32,705 nucleotides of DNA from an uncultured Bacteroidales bacterium. GTDB lineage: Bacteria; Bacteroidota; Bacteroidia; Bacteroidales; JAUNSR01. A model generated the notes under the pieces. It was not told where the DNA came from and did no database searches. It saw only the letters and a program-made list of their open reading frames with translations. Position 1 is the stretch's first letter. Each line of letters opens with the position of its first letter. The position numbers and the translations under genes are program-made. Location of the stretch: NCBI GenBank assembly GCA_947074145.1, contig CAMTOJ010000043.1:1-32705 (forward strand), written 5' to 3'. Positions 9,026 to 17,257 of this stretch are shown in pieces.

Positions 9026-10549
9026 TTAGTGCTTGAAGTGACGGTAACCTGTCATTACCATAGCGATATCATGTTCATCGCAAAATTCTACTGACAGATT
9101 ATCTTTTATAGATCCACCCGGTTGAATAACAGCTGAAATGCCTGCTTTGTTTGCATATTCAACACAATCAGGGAATGGGAAGAACGCATCTGAAGCCATT
9201 ACAGCTCCGTTAAGATCAAAACCGAAGTGTTTTGCTTTGTCAATTGCTTGAAGAGTTGCATCAACACGAGATGTTTGTCCAACACCGCTCGCACAAAGAG
9301 TTTTATCTTTTGCAAGAACGATAGCGTTCGACTTACTGTTTTTTACAATCTTGTTTGCAAATATCATATCTTCAATCTCCTGCTGAGTAGGAGCTTTTTT
9401 AGTCACTTGTTTCAACTCATCAGCTTTTACCATATGAGTATCTTTATCCTGAACAAGCATACCGTTAAGAAGTGAGCGACATTGATTTTGTGGCTCAATT
9501 GATTTTTTCTGTATAAGAATAATTCGATTTTTCTTAGATGAAAGGATCTCTATAGCTTCTACATCATAATCAGTTGCGATAATGATTTCGAAAAATAATG
9601 AGTTCATCTCCTCTGCTGTTGCTTTATCTATCACTCCGTTTGTAATAAGAACACCACCGAATGCAGAAATAGAATCACCAGCAAAAGCTGCTTTATACGC
9701 CTCTACCATTGTTGAACGAGATGCAAGACCACAAGCATTGTTATGTTTCAATATTGCAAATGTCAAATCTTCGAACTCGGAGATAAGATTTACAGCTGCT
9801 TCTATATCAAGAAGGTTATTGTATGAAATCTCTTTTCCTTGAAGTTGTTCAAATATTTCATCAAAGTTTCCGTAGAAAATACCTTTCTGATGTGGATTTT
9901 CACCGTAACGTAGTATTTTAGCATTATCAACGGCAACACGTAATGCACTGCCTTCATTGTTGTCAAACCAATTGAAGATAGCTGAATCATAGCCAGAAGA
10001 TACAGCGAATGCTTCTTTAGCAAACCATGTACGATCTTCCAATGATGTTTCTGCACCTTTTTGATTCAATATTTCGCGTAGTGGTGCGTATTGTGCTTTT
10101 GATGCTACAATCACTACATCTTTAAAATTCTTAGCGGCTGCTCTTATTAAAGAGATACCACCTATATCTATTTTTTCAATAATTGCCTGAGGTGCAGCAC
10201 CGGAAGCAACCGTATCTGTGAATGGATATAAATCAACGATAACAAGATCAATTTCAGGGATCTCGTATTGTGCTATCTGCTCGTTATCTGTTTCGTTGTC
10301 TCTACGGCAAAGAATACCTCCGAAAACTTTCGGATGAAGAGTTTTTACACGACCTCCTAAAATAGAAGGATATGAAGTAAGGTCTTCTACAGCCTCACAA
10401 GGCATACCTAACGACTCGATAAATGTTTGAGTTCCTCCTGTTGAGATAAATTTTACACCCTCTGCATGAAGTTTAGTCAGAATTTCATCTAAACCATCTT
10501 TGTGATAAACAGAAACCAATGCGGTTTTAATTCTCTTGTTTCCAGACAT
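9026..10549 (-). CDS. purH: Bifunctional AICAR formyltransferase / IMP cyclohydrolase PurH
   Basis: Catalyses the last two steps of de novo purine synthesis, AICAR to FAICAR to IMP, in the cytosol. The N-terminal MGS-like cyclohydrolase domain shows STGGT (36-40) and GGRVKTLHPKVFGG (65-78). The formyltransferase domain shows RYGENPHQ (214-221) and KHNNACG (268-274), where the family has KHxNPCG-like sequence with the catalytic Lys-His pair. The C-terminus ends GYRHFKH, the usual ending. Its 507 residues match this lineage. A TACTTTTG -7 element upstream suggests its own promoter. Confidence 0.97.
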   Translation of the reverse strand: MSGNKRIKTALVSVYHKDGLDEILTKLHAEGVKFISTGGTQTFIESLGMPCEAVEDLTSYPSILGGRVKTLHPKVFGGILCRRDNETDNEQIAQYEIPEIDLVIVDLYPFTDTVASGAAPQAIIEKIDIGGISLIRAAAKNFKDVVIVASKAQYAPLREILNQKGAETSLEDRTWFAKEAFAVSSGYDSAIFNWFDNNEGSALRVAVDNAKILRYGENPHQKGIFYGNFDEIFEQLQGKEISYNNLLDIEAAVNLISEFEDLTFAILKHNNACGLASRSTMVEAYKAAFAGDSISAFGGVLITNGVIDKATAEEMNSLFFEIIIATDYDVEAIEILSSKKNRIILIQKKSIEPQNQCRSLLNGMLVQDKDTHMVKADELKQVTKKAPTQQEIEDMIFANKIVKNSKSNAIVLAKDKTLCASGVGQTSRVDATLQAIDKAKHFGFDLNGAVMASDAFFPFPDCVEYANKAGISAVIQPGGSIKDNLSVEFCDEHDIAMVMTGYRHFKH

Positions 10550-10576
10550 ATATAAAGAATTTATTTAAAGATTCGA

Positions 10577-10584
10577 CAAAAGTA
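10577..10584 (-). promoter_or_regulatory. purH promoter, Bacteroidetes -7 element
   Basis: On the minus strand the sequence is TACTTTTG, an exact match to TAnnTTTG. Transcription would start about 20 bases before the purH ATG. I saw no TTG at the ideal -33 spacing. Confidence 0.6.
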
Positions 10585-10654
10585 CAAAATATTGCTTTTT
10601 ATACGTTAATAATACCTCGTTTTCTGCAATTTTTTATAAATAATAATCACAAAA

Positions 10655-12478
10655 TCAGGCTTTATAAATTTTCATCTGACATTTTGCACAATCGAAGCTT
10701 AATCGTAATCTTTGATCTTTATACTCCAAAAACAACGGTTCTGAGATCTTAACCGATGATCTTTGATGAACAGGACACCAACCCATTGAATATTTAATAC
10801 AATGTTTTGTTTGCATTAATACAACATCGTCAATAGGATTTATTTCAAAACCGGGATCCACACTTTCAACCCCTCTCTCAAGATAAAAAGATTTTGCTTT
10901 CTCATTAATCACATTTCCAAGATATGAAATATGAGTTTCAGGATAAGCTACATCTTTATCCGATGTCGATGAGCGACGTACAATCTTTCTATTTCTCTCG
11001 ATTCTTAATGCAATAAGTTTTTCCACTGCCTGACGACGAGCTTCCGCAATCACAGAAGAGGGAATAAAATAGTCATCATTTAAATCTACAATAACATCGA
11101 TAGCTTTGAATATAGTATTACCCAATTTAGACAACTGCTTCTTTTGATTATCTTTCTGACTACTTTTTGCCTTCTCTTTAGTCGATTCAATCTCTATTTT
11201 TACGTTATTATTATCTATATCTGTAAACGAGAAAACAAATCCTTTTTCGGTTTCGGAAAGAACGATACTTACTGATATCTTTCTTGAAGAGCTCTCTTTA
11301 CTCAACTCCTTTTCAAAATCATTATCAAAATTTCGGTAAAGCTCCGTCTTTGGTTTCAAATTAGGCATCTCCAAAGGGAATATTCTATTTTCCTCTGCTT
11401 TGTTAACTCTGAATCCTTTAAAGCTTCCATCTATAGCTTTATAACAGAGTCCGTCACCATTATGAATCTGTTTAAGACCGGCAATAGTAAAATATCCTTT
11501 TTTTATCTCCTTTACAGTTCCAATATACTCCCCAAGAGATTTTGGAGTATCGGGATTGTGAATTGACTCACGTCCTCTTCCGTTCAAAAAATAGTTTGTA
11601 AATCCTCTATTGAAACTTTTGCTTAACTGTGGTTCAAAGTTAAATTCGCAGTTACCCGAAGATGCTGCTTCAAGATCTTTTCTTCTTCTAAATATATCAT
11701 CAAGTCGCTTTCTGTAATATGCTGTCACATTTTTTACATAGTCCATATCCTTAAGGCGTCCCTCAATCTTTAAAGATGTTGCACCAGCATCGATTATCTT
11801 TTCAAGATACTCACTCTGATTCAAATCCTTAAGAGAGAGTAAATGTTTATCTTCTGCAAGGAGTGTTCCCTCTGCATCATATAACTTATAGGGAAGACGG
11901 CAATATTGAGCACAAGATCCTCTGTTAGCACTCCTGCCACATAAAGCCTCGGAAATATAACATTGACCGCTATAACTTACACATAATGCCCCATGTACAA
12001 AAACCTCAAGAGCAACATCCGAAGCCTTTCTTGCTGCAGCAATCTCTGAAAGAGTAAATTCACGAGGTAGCACAACCTGTGAAAAACCATTTGCAGCCAT
12101 AAACTGTACTTTTTCAGGTGTTCTGCAATCAGTTTGTGTACTTGCATGAAATTCCATATCGGGCAAATCAAGTTTCATTATACCCATATCTTGCACAATA
12201 ATAGCATCAACATCAATCTTATAAAGATCATTGATCAATTTCTGAGCCTCAGGCAATTGTTCATCTGTCAATACCGTATTAAGTGCAACATATACCTTTG
12301 CGCCAAATTGATGAGCAAATTCTACAAGTCGCGATATATCCTCAACCGAATTTCCGGCAGCCTGACGGGCGCTGAATTTATCAGCTCCAATATAAACTGC
12401 ATCCGCACCATGTTTGATGGCTTCAATACCTATTTCAACACTTTTTGCCGGAGCAAGAAGTTCTATTTTTCTAATCAT
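10655..12478 (-). CDS. U32 family protein, RlhA/TrhP-like (RNA hydroxylation)
   Basis: A 607-residue U32-family protein. The N-terminal TIM-barrel-like part starts ELLAPAKSVEIGIEAI with GADAVYIGADKFSAR. The family signature is present: EVFVHGALCVSYSGQCY, then SANRGSCAQYCRLPY near 160-200. The C-terminal part has Cys pairs in MGWCPVH and DCAKCQ that could ligate an iron-sulphur cluster together with the central cysteines. The family was first described as peptidases, but the best-studied E. coli members RlhA and TrhP are needed for hydroxycytidine in 23S rRNA and hydroxyuridine in tRNA. The long C-terminal extension (about 330-607) resembles the RlhA type. Which RNA it acts on is not decided here. 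Confidence 0.85.
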   Translation of the reverse strand: MIRKIELLAPAKSVEIGIEAIKHGADAVYIGADKFSARQAAGNSVEDISRLVEFAHQFGAKVYVALNTVLTDEQLPEAQKLINDLYKIDVDAIIVQDMGIMKLDLPDMEFHASTQTDCRTPEKVQFMAANGFSQVVLPREFTLSEIAAARKASDVALEVFVHGALCVSYSGQCYISEALCGRSANRGSCAQYCRLPYKLYDAEGTLLAEDKHLLSLKDLNQSEYLEKIIDAGATSLKIEGRLKDMDYVKNVTAYYRKRLDDIFRRRKDLEAASSGNCEFNFEPQLSKSFNRGFTNYFLNGRGRESIHNPDTPKSLGEYIGTVKEIKKGYFTIAGLKQIHNGDGLCYKAIDGSFKGFRVNKAEENRIFPLEMPNLKPKTELYRNFDNDFEKELSKESSSRKISVSIVLSETEKGFVFSFTDIDNNNVKIEIESTKEKAKSSQKDNQKKQLSKLGNTIFKAIDVIVDLNDDYFIPSSVIAEARRQAVEKLIALRIERNRKIVRRSSTSDKDVAYPETHISYLGNVINEKAKSFYLERGVESVDPGFEINPIDDVVLMQTKHCIKYSMGWCPVHQRSSVKISEPLFLEYKDQRLRLSFDCAKCQMKIYKA

Positions 12479-12494
12479 TTATTCTTTAATAAAA

Positions 12495-12542
12495 AAATCT
12501 GTCTGCAAAGTTCGTTAAAACATCAACTTCACAAACAGATTT
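12495..12542 (-). terminator. Intrinsic terminator downstream of metA
   Basis: AAATCTGT (12495-12502) pairs with ACAGATTT (12535-12542). An inner AAGTT/AACTT pairing extends the stem. On the minus strand it lies about 45 bases after the metA stop and is followed by seven T. Confidence 0.75.
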
Positions 12543-12587
12543 ATATTTTTTTCCATAAAAACAATATCTGTAATTACTTTTCCTTTT

Positions 12588-13505
12588 TTATTTAATCTCC
12601 CTTATATCATATGGAGTTTCCTGATATACGAAATAGTTAAGCCAATTGGAAAAAAGCAGATTGGCATGACTTCGCCATCTAACAACAGGATCTTTATCCG
12701 GATCATTATCTTTATAATAATTCTTTGGCATCTTTATAGGCATATTTTTAGCAAGATCTCTTTTATACTCTCCATCAAGAGTCAAAGGTGAATATTCAGA
12801 ATGTCCTGTTACGAATATCTCCCTTCCATTTCTACCCATCACGATATATACGCCAGAGTCTTCAGATTCTGATAATATGGTAAGTCCCTGAGCCTTTTCA
12901 ATATCTTCCTTTCGGACTTCGCTATGACGACTATGTGGAACAAAAAATTCATCGTCAAACCCCCTGAATAATGGGTTTTTTCTATCTTTTAGAGAATGAG
13001 CGAAAACGCCAAACATCTTTTCATCAAGTTGATATTTTGGAACATCATAAAAATGGAACATTCCAGCCTGAGCAGCCCAACAGATATACAAAGTTGACGT
13101 AACATGAGTTCTGCTCCAATCAAGAATCTTCTCTATCTCATTCCAATAACTCACATCACTATACTCCAGGTGTTCCAAAGGGGCTCCTGTGATTATCATG
13201 CCGTCATATTTATTATCTTCTAACTCATCGAAGTTTTTATAAAACATCTGAATATGATCTTCCGATGTATTTTTACAAACGTGACCTTTAATCTTCATCA
13301 ATTCTATCTCTACTTGCAAAGGTGTATTTGAAAGCAATCTGATAAGATCGGTCTCTGTTGTTATTTTCAAAGGCATAAGGTTCAGGATAACGATTTTCAA
13401 TGGTCGAATATCCTGAGAAGAAGCCCTTTTCTCCTCAATGACAAAAATATTTTCCTTCTTCAAGGCTTCTATAGCCGGTAGTCTGTCAGGTAAATTTAAT
13501 GGCAT
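12588..13505 (-). CDS. metA: Homoserine O-acyltransferase MetA, predicted acetyl-CoA type
   Basis: Activates homoserine for methionine synthesis. The 305-residue protein aligns along its whole length with the MetA family and uses the same numbering as E. coli. Catalytic Cys142 sits in ICWAAQAG, His235 and Glu237 in VTGHSEYS. Residue 111, in GAPLEHLEY, is Glu. In the family Glu111 is linked to use of acetyl-CoA and Gly111 to succinyl-CoA, so this is predicted to be a homoserine O-acetyltransferase even though most annotations would call it a succinyltransferase. It lies 19 bases after the HAD phosphatase gene and is the last gene of the group, with a terminator behind it. Confidence 0.95.
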   Translation of the reverse strand: MPLNLPDRLPAIEALKKENIFVIEEKRASSQDIRPLKIVILNLMPLKITTETDLIRLLSNTPLQVEIELMKIKGHVCKNTSEDHIQMFYKNFDELEDNKYDGMIITGAPLEHLEYSDVSYWNEIEKILDWSRTHVTSTLYICWAAQAGMFHFYDVPKYQLDEKMFGVFAHSLKDRKNPLFRGFDDEFFVPHSRHSEVRKEDIEKAQGLTILSESEDSGVYIVMGRNGREIFVTGHSEYSPLTLDGEYKRDLAKNMPIKMPKNYYKDNDPDKDPVVRWRSHANLLFSNWLNYFVYQETPYDIREIK

Positions 13506-13524
13506 ATATGCGCTAATTTAAGTT

Positions 13525-14220
13525 TTAAAGTATATTTTTTATCTCATCAAGTGTCTTTACCTGAAAAGTCGGTTTTATCTCTCGGGACAAAGGTAATGAG
13601 TTAGGATTAAAATATATCTGGGGAATCTCATAATTATATGCTCCCAATATGTCTGTATCAAAATTATCACCTATCATAATACAATCACCCAATACTGCTC
13701 CCGACATCTTCATTGCATAATCGAAAAAACTACGATGAGGCTTATTGGCTCCAGCCTCTTCTGAGAGGATGATCGTATCGAAATAATGTTCAACTCCAGA
13801 ATTTCTTAATTTTTTATATTGTACTTCGACAAAACCATTACTAAGTATATGAAGTTTATATTTCGATTTAAGATAATCAAGAAGAGGAATAGCCCCATCT
13901 ACTAGTTTGCTTTTCTTAGAGGTGCAATCTAAGAACCAATTATTCAGAATAAGGGCAAATCCGGCATCTCCTACTCCTACACTATTAAGAGGAATAAGAA
14001 ATCTGTCAACTATCAATTTCTCTTTACTAATTTCTCCTCTGCTATAGGACGCCCACAGTTCGGTATTCTTTTTCCAATATCTTTGATGAAAAGTTTCAAA
14101 CGAATCGAAATAATCAGAAAGAGAGAAATGCTGATAAAGCTCTCTTAAAGCAATATCGGCATTTCCTCTGGTATCATATATTGTATCGTCGAAATCTAAA
14201 AATATATCTTTATAATTCAT
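13525..14220 (-). CDS. HAD-family phosphatase, YjjG-like nucleotidase
   Basis: The 231-residue protein belongs to the YjjG family of noncanonical pyrimidine nucleotidases, which dephosphorylate nucleoside monophosphates, including unusual ones. All four HAD motifs are visible: the nucleophile DFDDT (D9 and D11), LSNG near 126-129, the lysine in GANKPH, and MIGDNFDTDI near 188-197. The helical cap between motifs I and II fits class I. Its ATG overlaps the stop of the upstream lipoprotein gene by one base (TAATG), which implies translational coupling. Substrate specificity is inferred from family only. Confidence 0.85.
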   Translation of the reverse strand: MNYKDIFLDFDDTIYDTRGNADIALRELYQHFSLSDYFDSFETFHQRYWKKNTELWASYSRGEISKEKLIVDRFLIPLNSVGVGDAGFALILNNWFLDCTSKKSKLVDGAIPLLDYLKSKYKLHILSNGFVEVQYKKLRNSGVEHYFDTIILSEEAGANKPHRSFFDYAMKMSGAVLGDCIMIGDNFDTDILGAYNYEIPQIYFNPNSLPLSREIKPTFQVKTLDEIKNIL

Positions 14221-15092
14221 TATAAATCAACTTCTATTACGAGATAGTTTGACATTGACCAAAATTCTTCTTCATCTGTAACTACCAATGTTAGATTATT
14301 ATCTTCCCCCTTTATCAACGCATAAGATGATGGAGGCATATTTGTTAAAACCTTTGCTTTAGGAGCATTTAATGGTAAATCTTTAAATTTTCGTTTATTG
14401 ATTTCTGTAAAATAGTCTTTATTGAATCCTGCCTCAAGAATTTTCTTCTTAGTAAAAAGACCGCCTCCTGAAACTATCCCCTGAGCTTTAAGCTCTGATT
14501 TTGTGCCATAAACATACCATGCTTGATTGAGCTCTTTATCTTTTGCTATTAGTGCTGCACGTTGTTTATTATTCTCGTCTCTGAGTTCAATGAAAAAACC
14601 GGTATATTCTTTTAATGCTTGGTTAAGTTTTGAAATCTCAATATCCTTTTTTGCGACCTCTTCCTGGAGCATCTGAATTCTCACACTCTTATGTTCAAGG
14701 TCAGCACTCAATTTATCTATCTTAAGTTTCATCTGATCAGACTTAATCTTACTTTGGCTGTACAGTTTCTTAAGTTTTTCAAGCTCTTCCTTATTTTTAT
14801 TTATCGTGTAATTGATAAACTCTAAATCTTCTTTAAGTCTTTGTTTTGCATTCCTATTAATATCCTTCGATTGAGACTGAACAATCAGATAGTTTTCTTG
14901 TTCTTTAATCTTATCAAAACCGTCTTCTATAATATTTAATGTATTTAAGAGCTGATCAAACTCTTCTTGAGTCTGGGTCGAAACTGCAACAAGCGAGTCA
15001 TTTTCAAACTGAAGTTGTTTGATTTTCTCTGCATTTCTACTACATGAAGCCATAAGCACTATGGCAAGAACCGAAAAAATAACCTTTTTCAT
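14220..15092 (-). CDS. Coiled-coil lipoprotein of unknown function
   Basis: The 290-residue product has a lipoprotein signal (MKKVIFSVLAIVLMASC, lipid-modified Cys17), with Ser-Arg after the cysteine rather than an acidic run, so a periplasm-facing anchor is more likely than the cell surface. Residues about 20-175 are a long charged coiled coil rich in Glu, Lys, Leu and Gln. The C-terminal 110 residues form a globular domain starting near the YVYGTKSELKAQGIV phrase. I do not recognise a named family; similar proteins seem common in Bacteroidales. It sits between rsmI (35 bases upstream) and the HAD gene, with which it overlaps by one base. Confidence 0.85.
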   Translation of the reverse strand: MKKVIFSVLAIVLMASCSRNAEKIKQLQFENDSLVAVSTQTQEEFDQLLNTLNIIEDGFDKIKEQENYLIVQSQSKDINRNAKQRLKEDLEFINYTINKNKEELEKLKKLYSQSKIKSDQMKLKIDKLSADLEHKSVRIQMLQEEVAKKDIEISKLNQALKEYTGFFIELRDENNKQRAALIAKDKELNQAWYVYGTKSELKAQGIVSGGGLFTKKKILEAGFNKDYFTEINKRKFKDLPLNAPKAKVLTNMPPSSYALIKGEDNNLTLVVTDEEEFWSMSNYLVIEVDL

Positions 15093-15127
15093 AAGCTTTA
15101 AATTTACTTTTTAAGAACACACATCTC

Positions 15128-15877
15128 TTATTCCATATCAGAATTATCCTCCTCGTTTTGGGATAGATTTTTGTCCTTGTATTTATTTCCTTTAATTTTT
15201 ACAGGTGCCGGTGCGCCTTCCAACACAATCACAATCTCCCCTTTAGGTTCTTTCTCTATAAATCTGACTAATACCTCTTCAAGTGTACCTCTTACATTTT
15301 CTTCAAACTTTTTTGAAATTTCTCTGGCCACAGAAACCTGCCTTTCGGCTCCGAAAAAACTTCTGAATTGCTCAAGTGTCTTTACAAGGCGATGTGGTGA
15401 TTCATAAAAAATCATTGTCCGTTGTTCTTGTGAAAGCTCTTTGAGACGTGTTTCACGACCCTTTTTTTGTGGTAAAAATCCTTCAAAACAAAATTTCTCG
15501 TTAGGTAGCCCCGAAGCGACAAGAGCAGGGACAAAAGCCGTAGCGCCCGGAAGACACTCCACTTCTATTCCATTTCGAATACACTCTCTAACAATTAGGA
15601 ACCCGGGGTCGGATATGGCCGGAGTCCCAGCATCAGAAACAAGAGCAATTGTCTGTCCCGATTGAAGTTTTCCAATCACCGAGCCAAGGCTCTTATGTTC
15701 GTTGAATTTGTGATGAGATACAAGTGGCGTCGAAATTTCAAAATGTTTCATTAGCACACTACTTGTCCGGGTATCTTCCGCCAGAATGATATCGGCTTCT
15801 TTTAGAATCCTTATCGCTCTGAAAGTCATATCCTCAAGATTACCTACCGGAGTAGGCACTACATATAGTTTTGACAT
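15128..15877 (-). CDS. rsmI: 16S rRNA (cytidine1402-2'-O)-methyltransferase RsmI
   Basis: A tetrapyrrole-methylase-fold enzyme that 2'-O-methylates C1402 in the decoding centre of 16S rRNA. The 249-residue sequence opens with YVVPTPVGNLEDMTFRA, followed by ILAEDTRTSSVL (31-42) and the S-adenosylmethionine-binding SDAGTPAISDPG (81-92). The phrase IFYESPHRL near 156-164 is also characteristic. The C-terminus ends in a Lys- and Asp-rich tail with no motif. It lies 8 bases after the upstream hypothetical gene, so it is not the first gene of its transcript. Confidence 0.96.
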   Translation of the reverse strand: MSKLYVVPTPVGNLEDMTFRAIRILKEADIILAEDTRTSSVLMKHFEISTPLVSHHKFNEHKSLGSVIGKLQSGQTIALVSDAGTPAISDPGFLIVRECIRNGIEVECLPGATAFVPALVASGLPNEKFCFEGFLPQKKGRETRLKELSQEQRTMIFYESPHRLVKTLEQFRSFFGAERQVSVAREISKKFEENVRGTLEEVLVRFIEKEPKGEIVIVLEGAPAPVKIKGNKYKDKNLSQNEEDNSDME

Positions 15878-15885
15878 AAATATCT

Positions 15886-16977
15886 TTATAAAATTTTTCC
15901 GGAGAAGTGTCGCTCGATAAGATTCATAAAATCTCTTACCTCCTGCAATTCACTATCCCATTTAAAATTAGCCTGTATATATTCCAATGCTTCCTCGAAA
16001 GTATTGAAATTATTTATTTCATCAAAGGTATAATTCATTAATCCTACATCTCCTCTGAAAAGTTCTCTTTGGAAAAGGAATCTGTCGTTTAATGAAAGTA
16101 ACCTTCTGATATCTGATTTTGAAGAAGGTGTTACTTTAGCTGCTTGAGGATGTGTCTTAAATAAGGACTCAAAAGCTTGCTTTTGTGCAGGTTTTTCCTG
16201 TTTTAAATTGTTATCTTGTTTTATTTCCGGCCCCTTTTCTATCGTTGTGGTCGATTTTTCAATCTTATCATTTTCCTGTAGTATTGTAGGTTTTGATATA
16301 TCACCTGCATTTATAGGCTCTTTAACCTGCTCCATTGTAATGGTCTGCAATTGTATTTTTGGTTCCTCTTTATATGAATCCTTCTCTTTTATTTTTTGAA
16401 GTTCCAAATCACCAAGAAGAGCATCTGTTTCAAGGTGTTTGCTAATAGATTTATCTGAAGGCAGCAAACTTTCATTCATTTTATTATCATGAATAAACTT
16501 CTTTTCCAAACATTCCGGGGATTTTGCCTCCTGCTCATTTTTAGCTACTTCTACATATTGAGGATCAGAAGTATCAACCTCCAACACCTCTTTCGGAGCA
16601 CCAGATGCTGTATTATTATCTTTTTTCTCTTCGAAAGCAACAGAATCAGGCATCCATGGAGTCATATCACTAGGATTTGTAGATATCCTTGTGGATACGC
16701 ATCTTTCAGGTTGGAGAAATATATTCTCAACTTCTGATTCTATGAAATAGTCGTCCGGCACTACATTTTCATTTTCTGCCGATGTCGTTGTTGTTGATTT
16801 AACGTCATCAAATTCATCACTTAACAAGAGTATACTTCTGCCGAAATAGTAGGATTTTTCGGCAGCCATATTAATCAGACTTTTAGGAGGTTCGGTACAC
16901 TCTTTTATGGCATTAAGAATCGAGCCGATTTCTGATAATTCCTTCATTAAGACCTCTACTCTTTCATTTTTTGTCAT
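15886..16977 (-). CDS. Hypothetical protein, disordered middle with a conserved-looking C-terminal domain
   Basis: I chose the ATG at 16977 (363 residues, beginning MTKNERVEVL) instead of the in-frame ATG at 17007, because an exact -7 promoter element at 17005-17012 would put the transcript start downstream of the longer start. The N-terminal 50 residues look helical. Residues about 60-280 are rich in Glu, Lys, Ser, Thr and Pro and probably disordered. The last 70 residues, from DIRRLLSLNDRF through FNTFEEALEYIQ, look globular and helical. No membrane segment or known motif is seen. It is followed 8 bases later by rsmI. A cytoplasmic adaptor is one possibility, but function is unknown. Confidence 0.8.
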   Translation of the reverse strand: MTKNERVEVLMKELSEIGSILNAIKECTEPPKSLINMAAEKSYYFGRSILLLSDEFDDVKSTTTTSAENENVVPDDYFIESEVENIFLQPERCVSTRISTNPSDMTPWMPDSVAFEEKKDNNTASGAPKEVLEVDTSDPQYVEVAKNEQEAKSPECLEKKFIHDNKMNESLLPSDKSISKHLETDALLGDLELQKIKEKDSYKEEPKIQLQTITMEQVKEPINAGDISKPTILQENDKIEKSTTTIEKGPEIKQDNNLKQEKPAQKQAFESLFKTHPQAAKVTPSSKSDIRRLLSLNDRFLFQRELFRGDVGLMNYTFDEINNFNTFEEALEYIQANFKWDSELQEVRDFMNLIERHFSGKIL

Positions 16978-17004
16978 AATTGTGAAATTTGATTTAATAG
17001 ATAA

Positions 17005-17012
17005 CAAATTTA
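17005..17012 (-). promoter_or_regulatory. Promoter -7 element upstream of the hypothetical gene and rsmI group
   Basis: The minus-strand sequence is TAAATTTG, an exact TAnnTTTG match. It would start a transcript about 20 bases before the ATG at 16977. A TTG exists further upstream, but its spacing (24 bases) is longer than usual. Confidence 0.5.
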
Positions 17013-17083
17013 AATTATTTACGCAAATAAAATGCTCAAAACGGTTAAGATGTTTGTTTCAAACCATTTTTCTTATGCTTTTT

Positions 17084-17257
17084 ATTGAGATATAGTTTGT
17101 TTTTTCTTTAAACATGCCAAATTAACCTTTTTAATCAGTTTGCTTAAATTCTTAAACTTATCCCGTTTACAGAAAAATACAGGGAAAAATTGAAAAAAGC
17201 TAATTTTTCAGTTTTGGGAATAATAATTAAAAAATAAACAACTTATCTAAAATAGTT
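17084..17257. other. dacB downstream region with AT-rich hairpin
   Basis: No gene. GAAAAATT (17184-17191) pairs with AATTTTTC (17202-17209), a perfect 8-bp stem about 50-75 bases after the dacB stop on the minus strand. It may end dacB transcription, but the stem is nearly all A-T and the following T tract is interrupted. Confidence 0.35.

Noticed and set aside
9227..9475. ORFs on the strand opposite purH, mreC, tonB, panB and other genes
   Set aside because: They are antisense shadows of well-supported genes, with improbable composition and no family resemblance.
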